A stretch of DNA of 64,000 nt, taken from Atrina japonica. Lineage: Eukaryota; Mollusca; Bivalvia; Pterioida; Pinnidae. A program made the position numbers and the translations under genes. The notes beneath the pieces were generated by a model that worked only from the letters and a program-made list of their open reading frames with translations, searched no databases and was not told the origin of the DNA. The stretch covers positions 1 through 64,000 of the forward strand of contig BROG01000475.1 in NCBI GenBank assembly GCA_030159075.1, given 5' to 3'. Positions 36,264 through 57,109 of this stretch are shown in pieces; within the stretch, counting starts at the first letter, position 1, and each line of letters starts with the position of its first letter.

Positions 36264-36671
36264 ATGGCGAATCTCGGAAGAGAAGTTGATGTGTGGCTGC
36301 GTAAGTTAAATATACAGTTATTGAAAGAGGAATTGGAAATAAATCTTATGGAGAGAGTATTAATGGTATTCAATGATACCGGAATGTTAATATATCTATC
36401 GCTAGAGGACATAGCCACTGCAGGGCAAGTAGGCCTAAGTGCGGTAGCGGTAGGCCTGACTGTATTTGAATTGAAAACTGATACTAATGCACTTGAACCT
36501 CGGGCTGATGCAACATTGCCAGTTGAAATGGAAGACAGGGTGTTGCTTATAGTTTATCTGTTGTGTGGTACATTCGCGACTGTAACTTATGACCACTTTC
36601 TCTACAATGACCTTTTTTTGTTGTTGTGTGACATAAAACACATTTGTGTATTGCAAATGGCCGACATGTAA
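36264..36671 (+). CDS. Uncertain 135-aa ORF, possible transposon-derived small gene
   Basis: The ATG has a good context (ACAACAATGGCG) and an AATAAA overlaps the region right after the stop (about 36669-36675). The N-terminus MANLGREVDVWLRKLNIQLL reads like the short helix-rich start of SAP-type or gag-like proteins in invertebrate mobile elements, but the remainder, with hydrophobic stretches such as LLIVYLLCGTF, matches nothing I recognise. It lies just downstream of a long palindromic element. It could be a truncated transposon ORF, a young small gene, or chance. Confidence 0.22.
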   Translation: MANLGREVDVWLRKLNIQLLKEELEINLMERVLMVFNDTGMLIYLSLEDIATAGQVGLSAVAVGLTVFELKTDTNALEPRADATLPVEMEDRVLLIVYLLCGTFATVTYDHFLYNDLFLLLCDIKHICVLQMADM

Positions 36672-37062
36672 ATAAAGTGTAGTGCCCTCCTTGGCCATGG
36701 CTTAATCAGTGTTCAGGTCATTGATGTATGACTCGAATGTTATCTGGATTGTTAACCAATGAAATCATCGGAAATTTATTAACTTTAATTATTTATGTTA
36801 AAATAAAATTTTCCTATTAATTTCACCTCAGTATGCTCCTTTGTTTGTGAGTAATACAAGTGTGAAAGTAATAAGCAGCTTTCAGTAGAGACCCCACTTG
36901 TATTACATGTAAACAAAATAAAACTGAGTGTAAACGGGCATTCATAGGAATTAAATAATAAAGGTCACTAACATATCTATTTTTGTTGTTGTTGAATTTC
37001 TTTGATATGAATTAAGGTCTCAAACAAATAAAAAATCAATTATTGTATACCAGTAGTGTAGC

Positions 37063-37945
37063 ACTGCTACTGGACAGAAAATGTAGTATATGTATGTATG
37101 TCTGCTACTGGACAGAAAAATGTAGTATGTATGTCTGCTACTGGACAGAAAAATGTAGTGTGTATGTCTGCTACTGGACAGAAAAATGTAGTATGTATGT
37201 CTGCTACTGGACAGAAAATGTAGTATGTAGGCCTGCTACTGGACAGAAAAAATGTAGTATATGTATGTATGTCTGCTACTGGACAGAAAAATGTAGTATG
37301 TATGTCTGCTACTGGACAGAATAATGTAGTATGTATGTCTGCTACTGGACAGAAAATGTAGTATATGTATGTATGTCTGCTACTGGACAGAATAATGTAG
37401 TATGTATGTCTGCTACTGGACAGAAAAATGTAGTATATAGGCCTGCTACTGGACAGAAAAAATGTAGTATATGTATGTATGTCTGCTACTGGACAGAATA
37501 ATGTAGTATGTATGTCTGCTACTGGACAGAATAATGTAGTATGTATGTCTGCTACTGGACAGAAAAATGTAGTATATAGGCCTGCTACTGGACAGAAAAA
37601 ATGTAGTATATGTATGTATGTCTGCTACTGGACAGAAAATGTAGTACATGTATGTATGTCTGCTACTGGACAGAAAAATGTAGTATGTATGTCTGCTATT
37701 GGACAGAAAATGTAGTACATGTATGTATGTCTGCTACTGGACATAGAAATGTAGTTTGTAGGTCTGCTACAGGACAAATGTAGTATGTATGTTTGCTACT
37801 GGACAGAAAATGTAGAACATGTATGCATGTCTGCTACTGGACAGAAAATGTAGTATGTAGGACTGATACTAGACACAAAAATGTAGTTTGTAGGATTGCT
37901 ACTGGACAAACATTGTAGTATGTAGGTCTACTACTGGACAGACAC
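37063..37945. repeat. 33-bp minisatellite
   Basis: About 26 copies of TCTGCTACTGGACAGAAAAA followed by TGTAGTATGTATG, with variants carrying an extra TATGTATG or TATAGGCC. The last copies (from about 37740) are more diverged. The long frames in this region on both strands come from the repeat. Confidence 0.95.
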
Positions 37946-38399
37946 TGCAACTATACTTTAACTTTGACCTCTACTGATCATAAACTAAATAGTATTGAGT
38001 AAAATGAGAAATAGATGTCATAGACATGTACAGTGTAAATGTTATCTAGGTTTTATGTTTATGTATAGAAAGAGTGTCCTGATATATAATCCAATTACAT
38101 TTTCTCAGTATTTGGAAGAAAGAAAACTGTATGTAGTGGTAAAATATATTAATTCTCTGATTATTTTTAGGTTCAAACTGAACAATTGTGGTGATAGCAG
38201 GAAGACTTCCAAATGAAATACTGTATACAGAATTATTTTCGCTCCATATTATTTTCGCCCTACTATACTTGCTAACAGTTTTACCCTGTTTTAAATTTGC
38301 CAAAATGCTTTACTATTCCATTCAAGTGTGTAACTTGTGTAACAGTCAGAAATTTTTATCATTGATTAAATATTATAAAAATACTACCAAAGTTATAAT

Positions 38400-38655
38400 G
38401 CTCAAGACAATATAGTTTCTGTCAGTTAGACTTCATCAGTTGAGCTCCAATTTAAAAGTTATGTGTATTTTCTAAAGAGAAAGTGGTATTATACAAGGCC
38501 AAATAATATCTCTAAAAGTATAGCCGAACTCCATCTAAGAGTAACCACTGTAAAATGACTATCTTAGCTTTAGAAAATTTTTTTGAATTTAAATGATGTT
38601 AACAGTGCCAAATATTACTTTAGTATAAGATGAACAGCTGGTACCGAAATACCAG
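38400..38655 (+). repeat. Dispersed repeat family A, copy
   Basis: AGACTTCATCAGTTGAGCTC, CACTGTAAAATGACTATCTT and GCTGGTACCGAAATACCAGG recur at 55915-56145 (+), 39945-40110 (+), 12045-12265 (-) and 49590-49880 (-). Confidence 0.65.
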
Positions 38656-39944
38656 GTACTAGGTTTATGTATACCCTCGGGGACTCAAACGGTCCACCAG
38701 CAGTGGCAACGACCTAGTGGTTATAAATATTATAAACATACTACCAAAGTTATAAAAATAAAATATGAAATAAATATGATTTTTATTACGAAGTTTTATT
38801 GAACAGAAAATACTTGTGCATATCTACTTTGCATGCTCACATTAAAGTTTTTTAAACAATTCTGTGTGTTGTTTTAATAAAATATATAATAAATACTCTC
38901 TAGAATTAATAAAAATAAATGAATTTGTCAGGGGAATGAGAAATCTTACCCATAGACCTATGATGTTAGTCACGAACAAATTTTCAACTGTACAACCAAG
39001 CAAATATTTTACTTCAAGATAAAAACAATATGAATGATATTAATGAAATGTATTTATTTTTTTAACAAATTTTGTGATTCTTGAATGAATATTAATACAA
39101 ATGTATAGGAATAAGTGATAACTTCTTAGACATTTCTCTGTCAAAGTATTGCATGATAGAGGAATTTAAGGGTGATAATACCAGGTTCTGAAAATTTGAC
39201 CACAGCCTCTGAAAGTTTGTAATTTTCTCATATGCTGTTACAGTAATTAAAACTCTGAAATTTATATGCTTTCAGAATATTCTCAGGAATTTGTTTGTAC
39301 ATGTAGTGTATGTTCTAGGACTTGATTACGCTAATCTTATAGAAAACAGTTGTAATGATTATTTTGATATCCAAAGATTTTTACTCTTTTTTTGTCTCAC
39401 GATTATGTTTATCAAAGGGATGATCAATGTGAGCTAGTTGTTTATTATTTGATATGCGACCAGGAAGTTACGGATTAGAAATTTGTGCAAACAAATTTTC
39501 CTGTGCCAAGTGCCTAAAGTGAGATTTAAATCTACAGTAGGTAGGGCAGGTTAAATATCCCTCACTGCTTAATAGCATCAGTCCATTATATTTACACTTT
39601 AATCAGTAGTTCTTGACATTCCTGCATTAATCAATCAAATTTAGTGAAGATATCCAGTTAATGCAATGGTTAGTGCACTCACTTCTCACTATTGTAACTC
39701 CGATTCGTTTTCAATTTTATATTTTTAATTTCTGTAAGGTTAGAAAATTGTAATGTTTATAGCTGTAAAATAAATAAAGTTTGTTTATCTGTATATTAAG
39801 TGAATAATTATTGGAAGGACAAAGAAAAACATTGAATCAGTTTTCAAAATCATTAAGATGAAATTAACTTCATTTATAGTTTTTGTTTTGCATATTGTTG
39901 TAAATATTATTAACAATACCAAAATTATAGTTTTGCAAAGGATT

Positions 39945-40110
39945 CCAAAACAAACTCAAGACAATCGTTTCTGTCAACAAGACTTAATCAGTTGAGCTCG
40001 AATTTAATGTAGATACATTTCCGAAAGAAAAAGTGGTATCACGCATGGTCAAATAATAAATCTAAATGTGTTGCAATATCTGTTATAATTGTAAACTGTT
40101 TGAAGATTTA
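39945..40110 (+). repeat. Dispersed repeat family A, partial copy
   Basis: AAGACTTAATCAGTTGAGCT followed by GAAAGAAAAAGTGGTATCAC, truncated at the 3' side relative to 38400-38655. Confidence 0.6.
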
Positions 40111-42654
40111 TAGAAATATGTATTGATTTTATTTTTGTTATCTAACATATCTAAAAGTAATAATAGTTTTTTTTTCATTCTGTGGTACTACAGAGGTAAA
40201 ATGCAATTACATGTAATTCAAAATTCTGATTTATACTTGTATGTACAAAATTTCACAAAATATTTTTGTAGATTGATTTAAAATCTAAAATGTATAATAA
40301 TCGAGATATTTTTACCCTTGTTGATATTTTTTATATCTTTCCTTGATATTAAAATGATTAAAGCCTATTTCATTGTTTGTTCTACAAATCCTACAACTGA
40401 TGGGTATTGCAGAGGTCTTGTGGATTTTTATGGAATTTATTGCTCAGCGTTAATTAAGTGATCAAAGCTAAAATTCACACCTTTTGCTGCAGTTTAGAAA
40501 CAATATATTACATCACATTCAAGGGTTTTCCAAGAGATATAGTGTGTGGTATTTCTATGAATGCATCTTTAATTCATAACGTTTGTCATGGTATTGATCT
40601 AGCAGGGGGAATGACTAGAAAGTTAATCTTGATAATCAAAACTATCATTCTATGCACTTAAATAAATTGTATATGAACAGTTACATTAGGACTACTTTAT
40701 CACCCACATGGATACCTATAGATCCACCTGGAATTGATTGATAATGATATGTTATTGATATCTGTTGCCTTAATAGAAATGGTGGCACACCATTTTGCTC
40801 TCACAGAAAGTACATACACATATACCATTTTATCACCTGGTATAGACATATAGGATTTTTAGGTTGTTTTTGGCGGCGCCATTGTTGCAATTCAGCCTTT
40901 TGATTATTATTTTTTTAATCCTCGAATGATAAAACTGCGAGTGGTATATTATTTTTATATTAAGCACATTTGTCGCTTTTTCCATATGTTTGACTATTTC
41001 AACTCGACAGAATCGAAATTATGGCTGATCTCCAAAGATGCTGAGTACATTGAGTTATTTGTTCTCTTATGTACTCTGTAGCAATATTTTTGGATAACTA
41101 GAAAAAAACACTGAAATTCCTAGTAGTCAATTATGTGTAATCCAGTCTTAGTTTAAGCATTGTATGTAATAATATACATCGGGGCGATGAAACACCGGAT
41201 TTTTATGGTTATTTATCATTTGAAGTTATGAAGTATGTACGCATTCAGTCAATGAACAAAACGATGGAATGATACTTATTAAAATTATGAACTTAAATTT
41301 TATAATGCAATAAAAATTGGTCAAACGATGGACTTGAATGAATGAAGTTCAATATATGATACATGCATAATGTGAATACAAATCACCGACAATGTGAGCT
41401 AAACGGCCAGGTGCATCGGAAGCATTAGTAGATTGGGGCGGCGAAGTGGAATGGTCGACAGTTTCTAGACAGGGATGTCCTCCTGATAACGGGGAAATTT
41501 TTAAACCACAATATCTGCCATTTTATGAATCTAAACCTGAATGATTGTAAACAATGTTAATGACATAATTACCACATTTCTTTGAATTATTCAGACAATT
41601 TTGGCATGCGATAATTAAAAAAGTAAATTTAAAAAAAAAAGGAAAATGAAATAGATATTATAGAAATTGAAATATTTTATATGTTGGAATTTTAATTCAA
41701 TAAACATACAAATACATACACATTAAAATAAAGCATCGTTATAGACACAATTTGGGAAACCTAAAATGAACAGGTTGTTACATGTAAATTCCCCGGTGGC
41801 CCATGCATTCGGAATGTAGAAATTGAAAAACTAGTTAAATTGAAGTTTTGATGTAACGTAATTGTAATACCGACTTGATTATCAATATATCTTTGGCGTA
41901 ATGAGTCTATTAATTTTTTGATAACATCTGATTGCTGTATGCGCGATGTTCTGGTTGACTATGATAAGGTATATTGTTAACTGCGTTGTGGGTATTTCGC
42001 CCTAGAACGAAAAAACATGTACTTCCTGAAATTGGCAAAATAAACATAGAAGCCCACGTACGTTTGTGTTTGCAATGTATCACGAACATTCCAAATGTTA
42101 TCATTAATAGAATTATTAATGGTTGGTTTTTTTACTCTATACCGTTTATTTGTTTTGTAGATTTTAAAATTTTAAACTTATAACTTATCACTATTAAAAT
42201 TTTTACAATATTGCCATTAAACAGATCTACACCTCGACGCTCAAGTGGTCACAAAACTCTGACTGGTGTCTGGCAACTCCCTTTACGAAATTGCGATTTT
42301 ATTTTTTAAAGAAGGTGGGTATGATTCCTAAAAAAACTCTTCTGTGTATGGAGGTTCTCTTCCTTTGAATTCCTGGGCTATTTTCAATGCCTAAACGCTT
42401 TAACATTATGACATCTAAAAATCAAAATACTCAAAACCACATCTTTTACTACTAGAATATGTGAATAGAAGCATTATTCAAAATGCAGAAGAACACTGGT
42501 CAAGTTCCATAAAACTCGTGAATAATGCTAAGTATGGGAATTATCTTGCATTGGCTTGCTTAGTCAATCATATTTCAGGATTAGCAGACTTCACGTCGTA
42601 TTCAAGGTTAATGACGCTAGGTCCCATGTGAAAGGTTTCACTTCCATTAAGAAT

Positions 42655-42740
42655 TTAACAGGTGCCCTTTTCAAAGGAATATGTTTGTCCAGTATTCACC
42701 AGATTTGTATATGCATCCTGGGTATCTTGAAGATTCTGTT
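42655..42740 (+). repeat. Retroelement tail fragment
   Basis: GTTTGTCCAGTATTCACCAG and ATTTGTATATGCATCCTGGG match the distal part of the retroelement tail (TTTGTATCTATATCCTGGAC). Confidence 0.4.
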
Positions 42741-43330
42741 GCAGGGCCTGTAACACCACTGTGAACAAATAATCATTATCAAACAATTGAAATGTTGAAA
42801 TACCTTAACCTTTACCTCGACACCGCGTGTAGTAACAGTTCGGCAGGAATGAACCAGTTTGATTTCACACTTTAGTTTGGTATTTTGACTGCGAATGGAA
42901 GTAGTCGACAACATAAATTTGAAACAACAAGTGCATGTATTTGATGTAATATAAAAGCAGACAGTTTTATCAGTAAATCAAGCAAATCTGCATAAACTGC
43001 ATCGATATTGTTTGGCAGTGATATTGATATGATAGTTTGTTAGTATTAATTGATAGACTTCAATCGTAAAAAAATTCACCTGACGTCAAATTCTGGAAAA
43101 GTTCTTTTCTAAAAACGATAACATATATGAGGGATATCAGTAAATATATTTACTGCTCTCAATTACCTCTGATTTAAAAGGTCTATCTTAAGATGTTTTA
43201 TATATTGCAAATATCATTTACAGCATCGTTTCAATAATAAAGATACATGAAGGTGGAAAAGAGTTATACTGCATAAGAACTTTTACTGTATCACAACATA
43301 TCTTATATAAAATGTATATTTTTTATTTTG

Positions 43331-43574
43331 CATTGTTTTCCGTCACATTCAAAAATTTTCATTTATATGGATGCGGACAGTTTTTAATGACGGAGGAGAG
43401 AACCCGATAACAGTATACCCGGGAAGAGACCATCGACCTCCCGCAAGTAAACTAGCATACTTTCTAACAAAACTCAGATTAGGCAGCAGCGGGGCTTGAA
43501 CCTGTCCTGACCAGAAGTGAGAGACGCCGTGGTTCAAAGCGCGATGCTGTAACCACTCGACTACGGATTGTCCT
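43331..43574 (-). mobile_element. tRNA-derived SINE, family 1, minus strand
   Basis: The reverse complement reads CCGTAGTCGAGTGGTTACAG (A box), GGTTCAAGCCCC (B box), GGTCGATGGTCTCTTCCCGG and tail GTGACGGAAAAC. A short TATAAAAT on both sides may be the target duplication. Confidence 0.82.
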
Positions 43575-43813
43575 ATAACCTGTATAAAATCAGAAAACTG
43601 TTGAATAACATGATATTTGGTTTATATGTTTTGTTTTATGTTGATTCAGTTATTGTAAATAAAGGAAATACCATGTGTGTACACGAAAACAAAATTTAAA
43701 CAAGACACTCTGTGAAAGAGCATATTTAAAGGCATCAGGAATGTGATTTCTCACAATCCGACATAATCAATTTGAAAGTGAGAAGTGACACATTAAGGGC
43801 ATCCACAATTTGG

Positions 43814-44070
43814 GGACCTCCGTGGTCAAGTGGTTAGAGCATCGCGCATTGAACTCTGAAGTTTCTTATATCTAGTCAGCGCAGGTCCAAGCCTCGCTAG
43901 AATCCTAGCTGATTTTTGTAAGAAAATTTGTCAGTTTACCCGTGGAAGGCTGGTGGTCTCTGCCCGGGAACATTGTAACCGGGTTCTCTTCTCCACCATT
44001 AAAAACTGGCCGCCACCATATATCTGAAAATTTGTTGACTGCGTCGTAAAACACTATTCGAAATTCAAAA
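43814..44070 (+). mobile_element. tRNA-derived SINE, family 1
   Basis: A box TGGTCAAGTGGTTAGAGCA, then GAAGGCTGGTGGTCTCTGCC, TTCTCCACCATTAAAAACTG and tail GCGTCGTAAAAC. The 13-bp target duplication ATCCACAATTTGG lies at 43801-43813 and 44071-44083. Confidence 0.88.
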
Positions 44071-45115
44071 ATCCACAATTTGGAACAACATTCGTACTTT
44101 TTTTTGCTATGAGGAAATCTGTAAGGAACTTTCTTTAAAGTGAAATTTGCACCTAACTTGAAAGCTTTTCATTGCAGTCTGTGGACGATTAGTTTTGTCA
44201 GTGATCAGTAAGGCATAATTTCCTGCATTTAATTTTGATACTATCATATAACTGCAAATTGTTTAAAGTAGCAGAAAACCTCAAATTACACAAATTGCTG
44301 AGGGCACATGATTTATTGATTACTAGCAAACTGATCTTTATGATGAAGTTTTCATCACGGTACAAGATTGCAATTCCAAATTGAATTTTTTATTTTATAT
44401 CTTTTAGTCGGGATTTTACGGAAATTTGAATTATAGGAATAAATCGATTCTAAACATCTGTCCATACGACTGAAAAATTTGGGCAAATCAAATATAAGAT
44501 TTTTTCGAGAAAAAATAAGGAAACATGGTTAAATTGTCGTGACAACAGGGAACAGATAAGGTAAGTTTTAATTATTTTATTTGATATTTTACCTTTTTGC
44601 ATTGTTTATGGTTAAATTTACGGCAATGTCTTCACTAAAATTGTTATGTATACAGTTTATAAACGTTATTAAATTCTGTATGTGCAAAATATAATGATGC
44701 ATTTAATGGTCATTAAATGCACGTATATATGCATTCTATAATGAGTGATTAAATAAGGTATTATATGATAGCTGCTGTAATAACTTTTTAAATTCGAACG
44801 AAAATTTGTATGTAAATCACTTTTATTTTGACGAGGTAAACCTTCACATAAATTTGCGAAGAAAATGTTCACGAATCCAAATATTTGGCGACTAATTTAT
44901 GTTAATTTTTATTTATGTATCCTTGTTCTCGTATATATTAACTATTCCAAGCATTGTGAGCAACAACATCAAACATAATATCAGATTCTTTGAGAATCCT
45001 TTTAGTCATACCAGAGACGTGCAAATCTCTGTTTCATTCATGTTCAATATCACTGTATCACGCATTCATAATCATACCACTTGACACGCAAAATTAATGT
45101 TTTTGCAGGTTATAA

Positions 45116-45324
45116 ATGGGACTAATTCATGTACCACGTGATACCCGATAACGTTTGTGCGGTTCTAGTTTCTCCAATGGTGATGGAACGTAAATTTACG
45201 TAATCTTCCCGCTGAAATGACGTTAGCGCGGGATATCGTCTTCTATCGTCTTTCCATCACTAATAGAAACAATAGTCCCGCACAAACGTTATCGGGTATC
45301 ACGTGGTACATGAATTAGTCCCAT
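45116..45324. mobile_element. MITE with perfect 47-bp terminal inverted repeats
   Basis: 45116-45162 (ATGGGACTAATTCATGTACC ... AACGTTTGTGCGG) is the exact reverse complement of 45278-45324. The 115-bp centre shows a further imperfect inverted match (CCAATGGTGATGG, CCATCACTAATAG). It is more GC-rich than its surroundings. Confidence 0.92.
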
Positions 45325-46956
45325 TGCGAATTACTGTATATGTCTTTTATTTCTATAAACGTGTTGACGCGAAATAGAATTTTCGCGAAAATAAATGATT
45401 TCCGGTGTTGACTGTGACGATGACTATGTCAAATAGTATATTGGATGGTAGATGCTGATTTCTAATGGTGATTAGGGCCTATGTTAAATCATATAATGGG
45501 TGATGAATGCTGACTTTTGATAATGACTCAATTTTACCAATCATTTATGAGTAATTGTTGGAAAAAATAACTGATGTAGACATTTGCTAATGTACATCAA
45601 AAAGAAAAAAAGATACTAATACATATATCTACATAAAAAAATTATAGGACTACAATGACTTATTCCTATTAATAGGCAATTGCTTAAAATTATATCAATA
45701 TTATACATCTGACTTATGTAGTACAATTCGGTAACTGTAACCTGCAGCCTCCTACCTCACACCAAGGGCAATGTACAGCTGCAGATTCATGACCAGATGC
45801 AATACTTTGTCTATGGTGAATTAAAATAAAATCTTAATGCAGTATATTGAACGCTAAAATGAAATACTGCAAGATGAAAATATATGGATAAATGCAGAAT
45901 GCATCCACTTGTTATCGTAAGTTCTGACATGAAACAATAAATATTTGAAGTTCCACAGCTGTGGGTGCAGTACTTTGACTAAAATTGACTCAAACAAAAT
46001 GTTGAACACAGAAAAGGAAGACACTGAAGTAATAATCACAATAGCTCTTCTGTTCTTCGAAACCTTCGGACCTGCTAGTTAATAAGGAAATCAAGCAGGC
46101 GTCTTAATTGTTCAATGATATAAGTAACTTACAGAAATATAGCGTTACGCGAAAATAAAATTTTGGGATGGCAACATTAACTCTACAATGACTATATCCA
46201 GGAATTGGTATATTATGTATAAAGAGCAATTACAAAGTATTTATTTATTCGTTTAGATGTTTTCGGCTGTCTTTATTGTGTAGGATTGGGCTTTTTGTAA
46301 TTTATTTGCTGTACCAAGGAAAAGATTGATGTAAATATAAAATATTGCATCTAAACCAAAATGAAAATCAAATATATGTGTATTAATGAAGAATGAAACA
46401 GTATATTATAACCTAGTATTTTCTTATCGAGAAATATTGAGCCCAATCCAACCAAACTTGTTGACTTTTCAATATATGTGGTGGATACAGGAAGGTACCA
46501 AACAGTGAAAAAACGTGTTATTTTAAATCAAATGATATAATCATCTCTGCTTAGCTTATCTTTGAGGTCTGGGCCAATGGTTCTAATATTATATTCTATA
46601 GTTGCTTTAACACACATATAAAATTCTTGGACCTTTGGTGTACCATTTAGTCTTCATTAGTGGAGCACGAGTGAATGTTAGTGTCATATGCCTGCTTGGT
46701 ATCGTAGTGTTACCAAATTAGAAAAAGAAACTATCACTGGGATTATTTATTTTATTTATTTTAAAAATTCTTTTATTTATCTAATTTTATTTTTAATTCA
46801 TATTTTAATTCGAACTCATTTAGGTACTTCTTACTTATAACACAAGCGTAACAAATGTTCAATAGAAGTAATAACAAACGATATGTTTCCATATATAATA
46901 ATGATAAAAATAATTTAAAAAAAAAAACCTGTTCAAAATTGCTGCTCTCCGTGTGA

Positions 46957-47095
46957 AGAAATGGAAAAAAATATGCGTGTTTCATAGAAATGGAAAAAAT
47001 GTATGCGTAATTCATAGCAATGGAAAAATATATGCGTGTTTCATAGAAATGGACAAAAATATATGCGCGTTTCATAGAAATGGAAAAATATGTTT
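46957..47095. repeat. About 33-bp tandem repeat
   Basis: Four to five copies of TTTCATAGAAATGGAAAAAT followed by ATATGCGTG. Confidence 0.85.
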
Positions 47096-47493
47096 CATAT
47101 CAAGTTATGAAGAGAGAAGTATACCAAGCAACAATGTTGTTTGTTATACCGTCACTAAGCGTAACTATTAAACAATAAATTGCATAATATAAACTTAATG
47201 ATCGATAGATTCTTGAATGTTCATATCATATTTTCTTCACGTATCCTCAAGAAACATTCAACAAAATGACTTTGCAGATGCACTGATGAGTTGATTTTTG
47301 AAAGTGAAATAAAGAACTAACTCCTGATGTTTGAAGCTCATCGTTAAACACTAAAGTCATTCTTCAAAATGAATAAGTTAAGGAGACTATTGCTTCAGGA
47401 AAAGCATTGACGCTATTAAAATAATAGATAGATACATTATACATTAAAATGTTGACTGAATTTTGTTTAATGATATCTGTATTACAGGTATCC

Positions 47494-47705
47494 CAAGGTA
47501 AATTGTCACATGTTTACAAAGACAACGAGTCTAATTTAAACCATAACAGGGATGACAGGATATTTGATGACACAAAAAGTATGACTTTGGTAATACGTGA
47601 AATCTGTGTACAGCAATACATTTTATCCGTGCAACCTTTCATTTTGGAAAAAAAGACCGAATTGTTGTGGTTTTTGATAGAACCCGGATGTGCCACTTTA
47701 CCTTG
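47494..47705. mobile_element. MITE copy 1 (AAGGTAAATTGTCACAT ends)
   Basis: The left end CCAAGGTAAATTGTCACATG and right end GGATGTGCCACTTTACCTTG are inverted repeats 210 bp apart. A related copy lies at 58678-58847. Confidence 0.75.
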
Positions 47706-48594
47706 TTTGGTCTGTACATATTGTGTATCTGTAATACATATCACTCTTTCTGTACAGTATATAGGGACTGTACTTGATCCAAATGTTGTTTTCAGAAGGT
47801 CCGTGTTTCTATTCATTATATTTGTATATTGATCTCTAGACCTGCTAAAGCTTATTGATAATACTTTTGTTTATGACTCAATATTCTGTCTGTCTGATAA
47901 CTTAATCATAGGTGAGACTTTGACTGTAAACGTCAAATGAATAAATATGTTATTTTAAAAAAAACCGTCATTAAATATTTTTACCATGATCTGAACTTCT
48001 AATTAATAAAACATGGATCATTACAATAAATGGAGGTAACATTTATATTTAAAATTACTTTCAATATCAATACTAGCAAATTTTCATATGAATCATATTA
48101 TAACTTCAATTAAGGATGGCGAATTGTTTTTCTGTATTTTTATTTGGGATAGTAAAGTACAAAGGTAGATTGATAATATCAACATTAATTTTTCTTTCAC
48201 AACAAAACGTTTAAAATATATTAATATCAAAGGTGTATTTAGCAAAATTTTTAACTGTTCCACAACAAACATTCTGCTTCACCGTACTTTATTGATTGAA
48301 GATCAAAACGTTCAGTTAGATAGCCCATGGCAAAACTGACAATCTATTATTTTTGCGTGCAAATATTAGTGACATGTTTGGATCAATGTTTTAAACTACA
48401 CAACATACTTAATGTACACAATTATTGTGATATTTCGCTTCAGCTCATTAGGAATGTTTAACATTTGTCATTATTGTATATAATTGTATATATGAACTTT
48501 CACATTGACCATCGTATATAAACCCATTGTACTTTCTAAGTTTTATAATTCTGAAAAGTTCTTTTTTTATAAAATATTTTTCAAATAGACAAAC

Positions 48595-48900
48595 GGCATT
48601 AGCTGTGTTTCTTTATTTACCCCCGTATTTTACTTCATACACAGACATAAAATTGTTTGAGAAACCCAGATTTGGCACTTTTTCAAATGCAATTAATTAA
48701 CTCAACCTTACTATTTATATATGAATACCAAACTGATCCTGACCTTATTTTCACAAAATATATAGGAATATAAGATTTTTATGCCTGTGCATACCTTTTA
48801 TTTGTTATTGTACATCAAGTACAAGTAGTAAAACTAGAAAAATCAAAATGTGTGTTGCCAGGTTTGTTTGTTTGTTTAACACAGTTAATTCCCCTTTAAA
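48595..48900. mobile_element. Uninterrupted copy of the TIR element at 35136
   Basis: GAAACCCAGATTTGGCACTT, ATATATAGGAATATAAGA and TTGTACATCAAGTACAAG match 35276-35710 around the SINE. Its ends (CATTAGCTGTGTT and AACACAGTTAATTCCCCTTT) are the same inverted repeats. Confidence 0.75.
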
Positions 48901-49035
48901 CATTAGTGCCCACTGATTATCAAAACAAGATAATGATAATAACAACAGTGTCTTCTGAATTTCTAAGTGGAAGCTGAAATTTTTTTTTTCAAATCGTAAA
49001 TGAGGTTAATGAAATATATTGTCATTTTTTTTCAG

Positions 49036-57109
<8,074 letters not shown>

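Larger units (their letters stand above)
37946..43330. other. Intergenic, mostly unassigned
   Basis: Besides family A copies and one retroelement tail, no coding frame or structured repeat is recognised at 40110-42650. Confidence 0.5.

Noticed and set aside
37043..37715. Repetitive Tyr/Cys-rich frames on both strands
   Set aside because: They are translations of the 33-bp minisatellite, not a repeat protein.
39650..39710. tRNA-like head (ATGGTTAGTGCACTC ... CCGATTCG)
   Set aside because: The A and B boxes are too degenerate and no SINE body follows.
47449..47832. 127-codon plus-strand and 100-codon minus-strand frames
   Set aside because: Both overlap a MITE and a retroelement tail; no domain.
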